64,000 bases of DNA from Actinomycetota bacterium. GTDB taxonomy: Bacteria; Actinomycetota; Acidimicrobiia; Acidimicrobiales; Ilumatobacteraceae. The notes beneath the pieces are model-generated. The model worked only from the letters and a program-made list of their open reading frames with translations. It ran no database searches and was not told the origin of the DNA. Every line of letters starts with the position of its first letter. Within the stretch, counting starts at the first letter, position 1. Below, piece by piece: positions 26,101 to 35,568 of the stretch. The position numbers and the translations under genes were made by a program. The stretch is from the NCBI GenBank assembly GCA_963169665.1, contig CAUJET010000016.1, positions 43,523-107,522 on the forward strand, given 5' to 3'.

Positions 26101-26832
26101 TCAGGGCGCGACCGACGTCGCCACGGATGTCGGCTCGGGAGCCACCGTCGGCGTCGGGACGGCAGGCACGGCGGGCACCACCGTCTGGACGGTCCCGCCG
26201 GGCGGCACCGAACCCTCGGTCGCGTCCGCCGTCGCGCAGGTCACGCGCACCACCTGCTGTTCGTCGAGGCTGAACACGGTGGTCGCGTCCGCACCGAACC
26301 GGTCGATCAGATCGGTGAGGCCCGCGGTGTCCTCCTCGCAGTCCCGCTCCACGATCTCGGCCCGGTCGACGATCCACCCGTTGGTCAGCTGCAACCGGTT
26401 GCCCTCGCGCAGACCCGACGGACCGGGGAGCTCCACCAGGTTGCGCGGCGACAACGGCACGATCGAGAACCACAGCACCGCCTCGCCGAGCAGGTCGGCC
26501 GCGACCGCACACCGGGCGAGCTCGCTCAGCTCGGCACACCGGTTCTCACCCGGGGTGCCGGCCATCACGTTCATGTAGCGGAAACCGTCGACGCGGATCT
26601 GGAGGTTGCCGGTGGTGCGACCGTCGACGATCGAGAACCCGCTGTCGGCCTGGGCGAGGAACACCATGCCGATGAGGTCGATCTCGCGTTCCTCCGGCAG
26701 CGCCGGGATCCCGACGTCGGGCAGCAGGTCGTCGGCAGCCCCGTCGTCGCGCGTGATCGCGAGCAGGGCGGCGGTGAGGCCGACGAGGGCGAGCAGCGAC
26801 AACCAGAACCCGAGGGTGAAGAACTGCCGCAT
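26101..26832 (-). CDS. Membrane-anchored protein of unknown function
   Basis: 243 residues. One N-terminal helix (FFTLGFWLSLLALVGLTAALL) anchors an extracytoplasmic domain with four cysteines in two pairs (CAELSELARC, and DCEED with VTCATAD) that could form disulfides. The last 40 residues are a Pro/Val/Thr-rich tail. Not recognised. TAGCCT lies 9 nt before the ATG. It stands just upstream of hemL on the same strand but has its own promoter. Confidence 0.72.
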   Translation of the reverse strand: MRQFFTLGFWLSLLALVGLTAALLAITRDDGAADDLLPDVGIPALPEEREIDLIGMVFLAQADSGFSIVDGRTTGNLQIRVDGFRYMNVMAGTPGENRCAELSELARCAVAADLLGEAVLWFSIVPLSPRNLVELPGPSGLREGNRLQLTNGWIVDRAEIVERDCEEDTAGLTDLIDRFGADATTVFSLDEQQVVRVTCATADATEGSVPPGGTVQTVVPAVPAVPTPTVAPEPTSVATSVAP

Positions 26833-26841
26833 CGCCGCAGG

Positions 26842-26847
26842 AGGCTA
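26842..26847 (-). promoter_or_regulatory. -10 box, likely leaderless, for the anchored protein
   Basis: TAGCCT on the minus strand, 9 nt before the ATG at 26832. Confidence 0.45.
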
Positions 26848-26871
26848 GGCGGCGCGCACCGCCGACCCCGG

Positions 26872-28239
26872 TCAGCCCCGATCGCGCATGACCGCGGCTG
26901 CGGCACGGGTGGCGGCCTCGCCGATCTGGTCGAGCACGTCGTCGGTGTGGGCCAGGCCCACGAACAACGCCTCGTACGCACCCGGCGCCAGCGCCACGCC
27001 TTCACGCAGCATCGCGTGGAAGAACGCTGCGTACAGCTGCTCGTCGGTGGTCTTCGCCTGCTCGAAGTTCGCGGGCGCGGCGTTGCCGAGTGCCTCGCCG
27101 AAGTACATGCCGACGAGCGTGCCGACCACCGGGAACTGCGCGGGCAGGCCCGCTGCGGCACAGGCGTCGCGGAGGTTGGCCGACAGCTGCCGGGCACGCG
27201 CCAGCAACTCCATGTACACGTCGCCGGTGAGCTCGCCGAGCGCCGCCCGGCCGGCCGCGGTCGCCAGCGGGTTGCCGGCCAGCGTGCCGGCGTGGAACAC
27301 CTTGCCGAGCGGCGACAAGGTCTCCATGATCTCCCGTCGACCGCCCACCGCACCGATGGGCAATCCGCCGCCGATGACCTTGCCGAAGGTGGTGAGGTCG
27401 GCGCGCACGTCGTACTTCGCCTGCGCCCCGCCGCGGGTGAGCCGGAACCCGGTGATCACCTCGTCGAACACCAGGAGTGCGCCCACTCGGTCGCACTCTG
27501 CCCGGAGCCCCTCGAGGAACCCCGGCGCGGGCGGCACCACACCCATGTTCGCCGCCACGGGCTCGACGAACACGGCAGCCACCTGTTCGTCGAGCTCGGG
27601 CACCACGTTGTACGGCACCACCATCGTGTTCGCGACCGCGCTCGCCGGCACGCCGGCCGTGCCCGGCAGGCCGAGGGTGGCGACGCCGCTGCCGCCGGCC
27701 GCGAGCAGCGCGTCGGTCGCACCGTGGAAGTTCCCGTGGAAGATCACCAGACGATCGCGACCCGTGTATCCGCGGGCCAGGCGCACCGCGGTGGACGTCG
27801 CCTCGGTGCCGCTGTTCATCAACCGCACGCGCTCGCAGCTGGGCACCCGGTCGCGGATCGCCTCGGCGAGGAGCATCTCACCCGGCGTCGGCGCGCCGTA
27901 CGAGGTGCCGCTGCGCGCCGCCTGCGAGATGGCAGCGGTGACCGCGGGATGGGCGTGGCCGAGGATAATCGCGCCATAGCTCTGCACCAGGTCGATGTAG
28001 CGGGTGCCCTCCACGTCCCACACGAAGGGGCCCTCCGCGTGGGCCACCAGGTACGGAGTGCCCCCGACCGCCTTGAACGCGCGGATGCTGGAGTTCACGC
28101 CGCCGGGGATCACCTCGCACGACCTGGCGAACAGCGCCTCGTTGGTCATCGGCGTCACCCCCGCGTCGTCGAGGTGATCGATGCCCTCGGGCTGGTCGTC
28201 GGTGTGGTCGTCCGGCTGGTCGTCGGTGTGATCGCTCAT
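26872..28239 (-). CDS. hemL: Glutamate-1-semialdehyde 2,1-aminomutase
   Basis: 455 residues from the ATG at 28239 with GAGGACGAG upstream; the conserved protein begins 30 codons later at MTNEALFARSCEVIPGGVNS (alternative ATG at 28149). It converts glutamate-1-semialdehyde to 5-aminolevulinate, the second step of the C5 haem route. The PLP Lys is in TTFGKVIGGGLPIGAVGG; other marks are MNSGTEATSTAVRLARG and LVFDEVITGFR. The N-terminal leader carries a 24-bp tandem duplication (DDHTDDQP). It is 38 nt downstream of hemB on the same strand. Confidence 0.97.
   Translation of the reverse strand: MSDHTDDQPDDHTDDQPEGIDHLDDAGVTPMTNEALFARSCEVIPGGVNSSIRAFKAVGGTPYLVAHAEGPFVWDVEGTRYIDLVQSYGAIILGHAHPAVTAAISQAARSGTSYGAPTPGEMLLAEAIRDRVPSCERVRLMNSGTEATSTAVRLARGYTGRDRLVIFHGNFHGATDALLAAGGSGVATLGLPGTAGVPASAVANTMVVPYNVVPELDEQVAAVFVEPVAANMGVVPPAPGFLEGLRAECDRVGALLVFDEVITGFRLTRGGAQAKYDVRADLTTFGKVIGGGLPIGAVGGRREIMETLSPLGKVFHAGTLAGNPLATAAGRAALGELTGDVYMELLARARQLSANLRDACAAAGLPAQFPVVGTLVGMYFGEALGNAAPANFEQAKTTDEQLYAAFFHAMLREGVALAPGAYEALFVGLAHTDDVLDQIGEAATRAAAAVMRDRG
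28190..28234. repeat. 24-bp tandem repeat in the hemL leader
   Basis: Nearly two copies of a 24-bp unit that includes GGCTGGTCGTCGGTGTG, in frame, encoding DDHTDDQP repeats directly after the start codon. Confidence 0.85.
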
Positions 28240-28276
28240 CTCGTCCTCGTCTCGTCCCTCGTCGCGTCGTGGAAGC

Positions 28277-29263
28277 TCAGGCCTGGGCGTACTGCTCGGC
28301 GTACCAGCGCGCGAGGTACGTGAGGATGATGTCGGCACCGGCCCGGCGGATGGCGGTGAGGTGCTCGGTCGCCACCACGTCGTGGTCGATCCACCCGTTC
28401 GCCGCAGCGGCCTTGATCATCGAGTACTCGCCGCTCACGTGGTACGCCGCGACCGGCACGTCGACGGCCGCGCGCACGGCGGCGATCACGTCGAGGTAGG
28501 CCAGCGCCGGCTTCACCATCACCATGTCGGCACCCTGGTCGAGGTCGGCGCGCACCTCCATCAGGGCCTCACGGCTGCCGTTGCGCCAGTCCTGTTGGTA
28601 GCCCTTGCGGTCGCCGCCGCCCACGATCGTGCAGTCGACCGCCTCGCGGAATGGGCCGTACAGGCCGCTTGCGTACTTCGCCGAGTACGCCAGGATCGCC
28701 GTGTCGGAGAACCCCTCGCCGTCGAGGGCCTGGCGGATCGCACCCACCTGGCCGTCCATCATCCCGCTCGGGGCCACCACGTGGGCACCCGCACGGGCCT
28801 GAGCGATCGCGATCTTGGCGTAGACGGCCAACGTGCGGTCGTTGTCGACGCTGCCGCGCCCGTCGAGGATGCCGCAATGACCGTGATCGGTGTACTCGTC
28901 GACGCACAGGTCGGCCATCACCACCATGCGTTCGCCCACGTCAGAGCGCACGTCGTTGAGAGCTGCTTGCACAATTCCCTCAGGATCGAACGCTTGTGTG
29001 CCGATGGAGTCCTTGGTGGAAGGAATGCCGAACAAGATGACCGCGCCGACGCCGAGATCGGCGAGCTCACGAACCTCTGCACGCAGGCTCGCCCGCGTGT
29101 GCTGCACCACGCCCGGCAACGAGGTGATCGGCTGGGGCTCGTCGATGCCCTCGCGCACGAACAGCGGCGCCACCAGCTGGCGCGGATGGAGCCGGGTCTC
29201 GGCCACCAGCTCGCGCAGGGCCGAGGAGGACCGGAGCCGGCGAGGACGTTGCTCGGGGAACAT
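28277..29263 (-). CDS. hemB: Porphobilinogen synthase (5-aminolevulinate dehydratase)
   Basis: 328 residues. It condenses two 5-aminolevulinates to porphobilinogen. The Schiff-base lysines are in YSAKYASGLYGPFR and MVMVKPALAYLD. The metal loop reads DLCVDEYTDHGHCGIL: two of the three zinc-type cysteines are present and the middle one is Asp, a pattern I recall from other actinobacteria. It precedes hemL and is divergent from the GGDEF gene with 45 bp between starts. TACGAT lies 14 nt before the ATG. Confidence 0.97.
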   Translation of the reverse strand: MFPEQRPRRLRSSSALRELVAETRLHPRQLVAPLFVREGIDEPQPITSLPGVVQHTRASLRAEVRELADLGVGAVILFGIPSTKDSIGTQAFDPEGIVQAALNDVRSDVGERMVVMADLCVDEYTDHGHCGILDGRGSVDNDRTLAVYAKIAIAQARAGAHVVAPSGMMDGQVGAIRQALDGEGFSDTAILAYSAKYASGLYGPFREAVDCTIVGGGDRKGYQQDWRNGSREALMEVRADLDQGADMVMVKPALAYLDVIAAVRAAVDVPVAAYHVSGEYSMIKAAAANGWIDHDVVATEHLTAIRRAGADIILTYLARWYAEQYAQA

Positions 29264-29308
29264 TGCCACGAGTCGGCATCGTACGGGTTCGGCCGTGGAG
29301 CCGTCGCG

Positions 29309-30874
29309 ATGACGAGCGAGTTGACACCCACCTACCACACCACCCTGGGCGGCCCGACGGGACCAGCGATCGACATGCACGGGCTGGCCGCGATGGCCAC
29401 GATCGCCCGTGCGCAGGGCTTCTACCTCCGAGCCGCCGACCTCTACCACGAGGCCGCCCGCGAAGCGTTCAGCGTGGAGGAACGGCTCCATCTGACCATG
29501 CGCGAGGCGCACTGCCGCCTCCAGGTGGACGATCGCGAGGCCGCCGAACAGCTGGCCGCCGAGGTGGCCAAGGAGGCCCGCGCCGAGGAGTGCTACGCCG
29601 AGCTGGCAGATGCGCTCGGCCTCCGGGTCGAGACCCTGATGCTGCGCAACCAGTACGCCGAAGCGAGCGAGGCGCTGGCCGAGGCGATGTACGTCCTCAT
29701 CCGGGTGCCGAACGACCCGGCGTACTACCAGGTGATCCACAACATGGCGGTCACCTACCAGCGCTGCGACTTCCCGCTGCCCGCGATCGAGCTCTACGAC
29801 CGTGCCCTGCGGCTCGCCCCCGACGAGTCCGAACGCACGTTCACCTACGCCAACATGGCGTCCGCGTTCCACATGGCGATGAACTACGAGAGCGACCCCG
29901 AGGCCGCCTCGCGCCACCTGCACGACGGCATCTACGCCGCGACCGCCGCGCTCGACACGCAGAGCCAACGAGAAGTGGTCACCGAGGCGACGGCCCTCGC
30001 CCATCGCTCGGTGCTGCTCAACGCGATCGGCCACCACGAGGCCGCCCTCGCCGATGCGCGGCGCTGCCGCGAGCTCGCCGAGAGTCACGAGCTCCAGGAG
30101 TGCGAGGTCGTGGCGATGGTCGGCGAGGCCGTCGCCCGCTGGAACCTCGAGCACGACCCCACCGTGCTCGACCTGATCTTCGATGCCGCCGCCCGCGGCA
30201 AGGAGCTGAACATCGGCACGTACCTCAAGTCGTCGGCTCGGGTGAGCATCGACATCCTCTGGGAGAGCGGCCGCTACGACGAGGCCCGCGAGGCCATGAA
30301 CCGCCAGTTCGAAGGCGTCAGCCAGGCGTTGCGCCGCGAACGCGAGGCCCGCTGGGAACACGTGCGGCTCGGCGTGTCGCTGCGCTCCACCGAGGTGATC
30401 AGCGAGACCGACCCGCTCACCAACCTTCCCAACCGGCGCTTCCTGCACAGCTGGCTCCCCCAGGTGCTCGAACAGCACGGGCCCGTGTCGGTGGCGCTGC
30501 TCGACCTCGACGGTTTCAAGGCCGTCAACGACGACCTCAGCTACGAACAGGGCGACGCGCTCTTGCAGGAACTCGCCGGCGTGCTGCAGCGCATCTGCCG
30601 CCGCGGCGACGCCGTCATCCGCCTCGGCGGCGACGAGTTCGTGATCGTGCTGCGCGAGACGTCGCCCGGCGACGCCCGGTCGATGTTCGAGCGCGTGCGC
30701 GTGCTGATCGCCAACCGGCCCTGGCAGGGCCTGCCGCCCGGCACCCAGGTGACCGCCTCGATCGGCGTCAGCGTGGGCAGCGGCGCCGACGACATGCAGC
30801 GCGTGCTGGCCTCGGCCGGCGAGGCGCTCCACGTCGCGAAGCGCGAAGGCCGCGATCGCATCGTGTTCCGCTGA
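29309..30874 (+). CDS. TPR-repeat diguanylate cyclase (GGDEF)
   Basis: 521 residues, no membrane segment. Residues about 20-350 are tandem helical TPR-like repeats (ARAQGFYLRAADLYHEAA, DFPLPAIELYDRALRLAP and others). The C-terminal GGDEF domain (about 365-521) starts at DPLTNLPNRRFL and contains RRGD-AVIRL-GGDEF: an intact active site and an intact RxxD inhibitory I-site five residues before it. It makes c-di-GMP from two GTP and should be product-inhibited. The TPR part probably senses a protein partner. Divergent from hemB. No EAL or HD-GYP phosphodiesterase is in the window. Confidence 0.94.
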   Translation: MTSELTPTYHTTLGGPTGPAIDMHGLAAMATIARAQGFYLRAADLYHEAAREAFSVEERLHLTMREAHCRLQVDDREAAEQLAAEVAKEARAEECYAELADALGLRVETLMLRNQYAEASEALAEAMYVLIRVPNDPAYYQVIHNMAVTYQRCDFPLPAIELYDRALRLAPDESERTFTYANMASAFHMAMNYESDPEAASRHLHDGIYAATAALDTQSQREVVTEATALAHRSVLLNAIGHHEAALADARRCRELAESHELQECEVVAMVGEAVARWNLEHDPTVLDLIFDAAARGKELNIGTYLKSSARVSIDILWESGRYDEAREAMNRQFEGVSQALRREREARWEHVRLGVSLRSTEVISETDPLTNLPNRRFLHSWLPQVLEQHGPVSVALLDLDGFKAVNDDLSYEQGDALLQELAGVLQRICRRGDAVIRLGGDEFVIVLRETSPGDARSMFERVRVLIANRPWQGLPPGTQVTASIGVSVGSGADDMQRVLASAGEALHVAKREGRDRIVFR

Positions 30875-30987
30875 TCCCTCCGCACCGCCCGCCGAGCGCC
30901 CCCGTGCAGCACCAGTCCCCACGTCCCCGCACGTCCAGCGTGACCACCGTCGGCACCGCCTGCCGCGCTCCGCGCGGAACCCACCAC

Positions 30988-30993
30988 TACCCT
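30988..30993 (+). promoter_or_regulatory. -10 box of leaderless promoter for gene 31002
   Basis: TACCCT, 8 nt before the GTG start. A short hairpin CCGCGC-TCC-GCGCGG lies just upstream at 30963-30977 and may end the GGDEF transcript. Confidence 0.5.
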
Positions 30994-31001
30994 GGAACGC
31001 C

Positions 31002-32237
31002 GTGACAGTCCAGGCGTGGTTCGCGCACAACGAGGCCGACATCGAGCCCGGCTCCTCGGTGAAGCTCGCGCTCACGATCACCAACCTCGGCAACACCACC
31101 GAGAGCTTCTCGTTGTCGCCCACCGGTCTCGCCGCCGCCTGGAGCACCATCCGCCCGGCGTACATCACGCTGTTCGGCGGTTCGCAGGAGACGGTGCAGG
31201 TCGAGGTCTCACCGCCCCGCCTGGCCAGCACCACCGCCGGTCCGACGGCGCTCGGCATCCGCGTGGTACCCCAGAGCGAACCCGACGACGTCGAGGCCGC
31301 CGAGGTCACGCTGCACGTCGCCTCCACCTACGACCGCATCGTCACCATGCTGCAGCCAGCGCTGCGCAGTCGCCGCCGCGCCACGTTCGAGGTGATGGTC
31401 GAGAACAAGGGCAACGCGCAGGCCAGCTGCCGCATGCACCTCATCGACCCCACGCAGCGGCTCGATGGCGACTTCGACCCGCCCGCGCTCGGCATCGAGC
31501 CCGGCGGCAGCCAGCTCGTGCGGCTGAAGCTGAAGGCCACCAACCGCCAGTGGGAGCGCCGGGCGCGCACCATCCCGTTCCGGGTCGACGCCGACCAACA
31601 GGGCGCGCCCACCGCTTCCGCCACCGGCACCTTCGTCCAGGGCCCCGTGCTCCCCGATCGACTCGGCGCCCGCCTCGGCGGCGCCGTGCTGCTGCTCGGT
31701 GCGCTCGCCGGTGCGTGGTTCGGCCTCGTCCGCCCGGCCATCGACGACGCCGCGGAGGAGGCCGTGAGCAAGATCGAATTGCCCACCGCGCCCGCGGCCA
31801 CCGTCGACCCCGCCCAGCCGGTCACCCCCACCACGATCGCGGCCGACACCGGTGGCGACCAGGGTGGCGCCGGGCTGCAGGGCGACCCGATCTTCGTGAC
31901 ACTCCCGAGCGGCGTGCCGGTGAACACCACCGGCGAACCGCAGGGCTACACGGTGCCCGCCGGGAAGCGGTTGTTGATCACCGATCTGGCGATGCGCAAC
32001 CCGTTCAACGACGAGGGCACGGCGATCATCACCGTCGGCAACGACGCCACGAACTTCCCGTTCAACCTGCGCGACTACCAGCAGGCCCTCGACTGGCAAC
32101 AGCGGTTCTCCACGCCCATCGAACTGCTCGAGGGCGAGGTCATCGCGTTCCAGGTCACCTGCACCCTGGTCGGCCAGCAGGGCGGCTCGGGTTGCTCGGC
32201 GAACGCGAGCTTCAGCGGCACCCTCGTCGACGCCTGA
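31002..32237 (+). CDS. Ig-like-fold membrane protein, unknown function
   Basis: 411 residues. The N-terminal 220 residues hold two beta-sandwich repeats of CARDB/NEW3-like type (VKLALTITNLGNTTESFSLS and FEVMVENKGNAQASCRMHL). A membrane helix follows at about residues 225-245 (LGGAVLLLGALAGAWFGLV), then a Pro/Thr linker and a C-terminal beta domain with a likely disulfide (CTLVG and SGCSA). No signal peptide is seen, so the topology of the first half is probably cytoplasmic. Function unknown. It follows the GGDEF gene on the same strand but has its own promoter. Confidence 0.75.
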   Translation: MTVQAWFAHNEADIEPGSSVKLALTITNLGNTTESFSLSPTGLAAAWSTIRPAYITLFGGSQETVQVEVSPPRLASTTAGPTALGIRVVPQSEPDDVEAAEVTLHVASTYDRIVTMLQPALRSRRRATFEVMVENKGNAQASCRMHLIDPTQRLDGDFDPPALGIEPGGSQLVRLKLKATNRQWERRARTIPFRVDADQQGAPTASATGTFVQGPVLPDRLGARLGGAVLLLGALAGAWFGLVRPAIDDAAEEAVSKIELPTAPAATVDPAQPVTPTTIAADTGGDQGGAGLQGDPIFVTLPSGVPVNTTGEPQGYTVPAGKRLLITDLAMRNPFNDEGTAIITVGNDATNFPFNLRDYQQALDWQQRFSTPIELLEGEVIAFQVTCTLVGQQGGSGCSANASFSGTLVDA

Positions 32238-32288
32238 TCAGGTCGGTCGAGCGGCAGCCGAGCCACCCCCACCGCCATCCAGCGCTCG

Positions 32289-32320
32289 TCCTGCGGCGGT
32301 CCTGCGGCGGTCCTGCGGGG
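32289..32320. repeat. 11-bp tandem repeat in a convergent gap
   Basis: TCCTGCGGCGG occurs about three times in the intergenic gap, next to a terminator hairpin. Confidence 0.8.
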
Positions 32321-32325
32321 ATGGC

Positions 32326-32346
32326 CGTCGGCATGCCCTGCCGACG
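32326..32346. terminator. Hairpin between convergent genes
   Basis: CGTCGGCA-TGCCC-TGCCGACG, a perfect 8-bp stem in the 143-bp gap between the Ig-like membrane protein (+) and the propeller protein (-). No T-run. Confidence 0.6.
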
Positions 32347-32380
32347 ACTCGCCCCATCGCACGATCCGAACGGCGAACGA

Positions 32381-34792
32381 TCAGTCGGTGTGCTGTCGGG
32401 CCGTCACCCGAGGGTTGCGGAGCACCTCGACCTCCGCCCGAGCGAGCTGATCACCACTCGTGGCAACGAGGGTCCGCAGGCCCGTGGTCTCGTTGACCCG
32501 GGTGGGGAGCAGGGCGAGGAACGACCCCGAATCGTCGGCCTTCACGGTGATCGAGTCACCGCGGCCGTCGGCCCACGAGACCGTCACATCGGCACCGGGG
32601 CGGAAGCCCGAGCCACCGAGGCCCACCGGATCGCCGGCACGCACCTCCTGCTCGGAGGTCTCGAACGACGCCGTGCGCGTGCCGTCACCGTTCACGAGCA
32701 CCGACGTGTACTGACCGAACTCGGTGTACGCCAGCACGGTCGCCGTGCGATGACCCGACTCGGTGGGGATGAACACGACGTCGAAGCCGCAGCTCGACCC
32801 CGGGTTCACGGGCTCGGTCGAACAGCTGTTGCTGTACACGACGAAGTCGTCGGGATGATCGCCCGTCACGTGGAACCGGACGATGCGGGTGGGCGCGAAG
32901 CCGATGTTGGCGATGTCGGACGACAGCGCCGGGCTGGCCTTGCCCACCGCTGTGGCGGGGAAGTCGAGGCCGGAGAACGTGGGGAGCAGGGCCGGCTCGC
33001 CGCCCTGGCCGAGCAAGGGGCTGGTGACCGAGGTGCCACCGAACAGGTCCTCCGACACGGTCAGCTGGGCGGTGCGCACGCCCGGCAGCGCAGGGGTGAG
33101 CACCACCTTCACGGTGCAGGTCGACCCGGGCGGCACCGGCACACCCAACTCGCAGGTGCCGCCGGTGATCGTGAACTCGGGGCTCGACGACTCGACGAGC
33201 GCCGGCAGGAAGGTGCTGGGGCCGTCGTTGCGCACCGGGATGTACCACTCCGGCCCGGGCAGCAGCACCGCGACCGTGCCGACGTCGAGCGACGGCACGT
33301 CGAGCTGCGCCTGGCGTGCCACCGAGACGACCTCCCGGCCGGCGGCGTCGTCGGCGAAACCGTTGATCGAGTCGGCGGCGACGGTGTCGAACACGATGAC
33401 GTGGCCGGAGCCCGACAGGGCCGGATGGGCGTTGCCACCCGGCGCCGGCGTGACACGGTCGGGGAGGGTGCTGGCCCGGCGGAGCACGCCACGGTCGACC
33501 TCGCTCACCACGATGTCGCCATCGGCGGGACTCGAACCCGCCGCCGATGTGGTGAGGAACAGATTGCGGGCCCGCGTGACGAAGCCCACCTGGGTGCCGT
33601 CGTCGGAGATGGTGGGCTGCGATGCACCCTGGTCGGCCGCGATGATCTCCTCGTCGTCCTGGGCGCCCGGCGCGAGCGGGCCACCCTGACGTGGCTCGCG
33701 GCTCACCAGCACGATCGTGCCCTCGACCTGGTCGAAGCGGTACACCTGCGGCGGGCAGCTCGCGCCGCACTCGGGCAACCGGGCGTCGCCGGCGAGATCG
33801 GACGACGTCGATTCGAACGCGACGTACTGGCCGTTGCCGGAGATGACCGGGGACGACGCACCGAGCACCGCGGGCACGCCACCGACGACGGACACCTTGG
33901 TGACCGCCTCGCCGGGCTCGGGATCGGTGCGGTCCCACACGAACACCTGTGACGTGGCGAACCCGCCGTCGACCGGACCCGCACCCCACTCGGGCACGGC
34001 CTGTTCGGACGTCGCATCGCTCGTGTAGACCACGAAGCGGCCGTCGTCGCTCACGTCGGGCTGGCGCTGACCCAGGTAGCGGAAGGTCGTGTTGGGCTCG
34101 AGCAACGGCGTGCCCATCACGAGGCTGCTGCGCAACGGATCACCGAGCGCCACGGTGAGGTCGACGACGGTGACCGCGCTGAGCGGATCCTTGCCCTCGC
34201 GGGCCTGGTGCGTGAACGAGATGACCGTGCCGGCCTGCGACACCGCGGGCGCCTCCTCGGGGCTCACCCGGTCGAGGGCGCGTGTGTCGTCGTCGGCCGA
34301 CGACTGGGTGGACACGAGCTCCAGCTCGTCGAGATCACCCTCGCAGCCCGGGAGCTGCACCCGGTAGACGTCCCAGCGGCTGCCGGTGTCGTCGTCACGG
34401 AAGAGGTCGTAGGCCATCTCGGTGACGAACGCGACCACGCACCCGTCACCGCTGATCGTGGGGCGCACACTGTCGCCGATCACCACGTCGTCGCGCAGCG
34501 GCGACAGCTCGACCTCGGGGGCACCGAACTGCGACGCGTCGCGCAGCCAGATCGTGCGGGTGCGCTCGCTGCCGTCGGTGGGCTCGCCCTCGTAGACGAT
34601 CCAGCGGCCGTCGTCGGACACCGACGGGTGCGAACCGACCACGCTCGGCTCGACGAGACCGGCCATCTTGGCGCTCGCCGACCCGGGGCGCGACCCAGCG
34701 AAGGCCTGGGACACCGTCCCGAGACCCGCTGCCAGGGTGACGACCCCGGCCAGGGCCAGGCGTCGCCGCCGTCCGATGTTCTGCCTGCTCAT
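32381..34792 (-). CDS. Secreted TolB-like beta-propeller / choice-of-anchor-D protein
   Basis: 803 residues. The signal peptide RRRRLALAGVVTLAAGLGTV ends near SQAFAGS. Residues about 50-480 are WD40/TolB-like blades marked by repeated SVSDDGRWIVYEG, PTISGDGCVVAFVT, PDVSDDGRFVVYTS and PTISDDGTQVGFVT. Two choice-of-anchor-D-like Ig domains follow (about 500-700; VPPGSTCTVKVVLTP and VNPGSSCGFDVVFIP), then a C-terminal Ig-like domain (GSGFRPGADVTVSWAD). Likely cell-surface or exported; no catalytic motif. TAGCCT at 34826-34831 could be its -10 box. Confidence 0.83.
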   Translation of the reverse strand: MSRQNIGRRRRLALAGVVTLAAGLGTVSQAFAGSRPGSASAKMAGLVEPSVVGSHPSVSDDGRWIVYEGEPTDGSERTRTIWLRDASQFGAPEVELSPLRDDVVIGDSVRPTISGDGCVVAFVTEMAYDLFRDDDTGSRWDVYRVQLPGCEGDLDELELVSTQSSADDDTRALDRVSPEEAPAVSQAGTVISFTHQAREGKDPLSAVTVVDLTVALGDPLRSSLVMGTPLLEPNTTFRYLGQRQPDVSDDGRFVVYTSDATSEQAVPEWGAGPVDGGFATSQVFVWDRTDPEPGEAVTKVSVVGGVPAVLGASSPVISGNGQYVAFESTSSDLAGDARLPECGASCPPQVYRFDQVEGTIVLVSREPRQGGPLAPGAQDDEEIIAADQGASQPTISDDGTQVGFVTRARNLFLTTSAAGSSPADGDIVVSEVDRGVLRRASTLPDRVTPAPGGNAHPALSGSGHVIVFDTVAADSINGFADDAAGREVVSVARQAQLDVPSLDVGTVAVLLPGPEWYIPVRNDGPSTFLPALVESSSPEFTITGGTCELGVPVPPGSTCTVKVVLTPALPGVRTAQLTVSEDLFGGTSVTSPLLGQGGEPALLPTFSGLDFPATAVGKASPALSSDIANIGFAPTRIVRFHVTGDHPDDFVVYSNSCSTEPVNPGSSCGFDVVFIPTESGHRTATVLAYTEFGQYTSVLVNGDGTRTASFETSEQEVRAGDPVGLGGSGFRPGADVTVSWADGRGDSITVKADDSGSFLALLPTRVNETTGLRTLVATSGDQLARAEVEVLRNPRVTARQHTD

Positions 34793-34825
34793 CCCTCAGA
34801 TCACGCCCGTCTTCTCGACGCCAGC

Positions 34826-34831
34826 AGGCTA
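34826..34831 (-). promoter_or_regulatory. -10 box for the propeller protein gene
   Basis: TAGCCT on the minus strand, 33 nt before the ATG and just past the hemD stop, with GAGGG right before the start codon. It suggests a promoter separate from the haem operon. Confidence 0.4.
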
Positions 34832-34833
34832 AC

Positions 34834-35568
34834 TCAGCTCCGGAAGCACTCCTCCAGCGCCTCGATCACTCCTGGCAAGGAGTGATCGGCCGCCGTGAGG
34901 GTCACCTTGAGTCCTGCAACCTCAGTGTTTCGTGTGGTCTGAGGACCGATCGTGACCACCACGGGAGGGGTGCTGACCCCGAAGATCGTCACCCAGGATT
35001 CAGCCTGCGTTCCGCTGGTGAACACCACCGCGTCCGCCCGCAGTACCGCGAGTTGCTGTGCCGCCGACGGCACGACGGGGCGCGAGCGGTGCGTGTCGAC
35101 CCGCGAGACGTCCCACCCGAGCGCGGTCAGCCCGTCGACGAGGGTCGGTGCACCGTCGACGGCCTGCACCACCACGGCACGGCCGGACCCCGCGGGGAAC
35201 ACCTCGACCAGCCCTTCGGCGCTCTGCCGCTCGGCGAGCAGATCGACCCTCGGGAGCGCTCGTCCGGTCGTGGCACCGACCGCGGCCACTCGTGCTCGAC
35301 AGCCGTCGAGGGCCGACGACACCCGTGACGCCGCATGCGCCGAGGCGACCACGACCCAGTCGTCGTCGGACAGCGGGGCGAGCGCGGCGGTCACCTCGGC
35401 CGGCGTCGCCACGTCGACGAGCTCGATCAACGGCATCACGACGGGCAGTGCGCCGCGGGCGACGAGCAGATCGGCCAGCACCCCCGCCTGGTCGATCGGC
35501 CGTGTGATCACCACCGTGCGCCCCTGCAACGGACGATCGATCGCACGGTCGAGCGGAGTCTCGCTCAC
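34834..35568 (-). CDS. hemD: Uroporphyrinogen-III synthase
   Basis: 244 residues in two lobes. It closes and inverts ring D of hydroxymethylbilane. The family is poorly conserved; recognised parts are the opening GRTVVITRPIDQAGVLADLL, DDWVVVASAHAASRV, VAAVGATTGRAL, the central DAVVFTSGTQAESWV and VVVTIGPQTTRNTEVAGL. The GTG start overlaps the hemC stop (GTGA), which confirms the operon and the start. Confidence 0.95.
   Translation of the reverse strand: MSETPLDRAIDRPLQGRTVVITRPIDQAGVLADLLVARGALPVVMPLIELVDVATPAEVTAALAPLSDDDWVVVASAHAASRVSSALDGCRARVAAVGATTGRALPRVDLLAERQSAEGLVEVFPAGSGRAVVVQAVDGAPTLVDGLTALGWDVSRVDTHRSRPVVPSAAQQLAVLRADAVVFTSGTQAESWVTIFGVSTPPVVVTIGPQTTRNTEVAGLKVTLTAADHSLPGVIEALEECFRS

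Noticed and set aside
28361..29308. N-terminal extension of the GGDEF protein through the hemB region
   Set aside because: The extension lies antisense to hemB and has no recognisable domain; the ATG at 29309 starts the TPR part.
33526..33542. tRNA T-arm-like sequence inside the propeller gene
   Set aside because: No acceptor, D or anticodon stems fit around it, and it codes in frame for AGSSPADG of the propeller gene.
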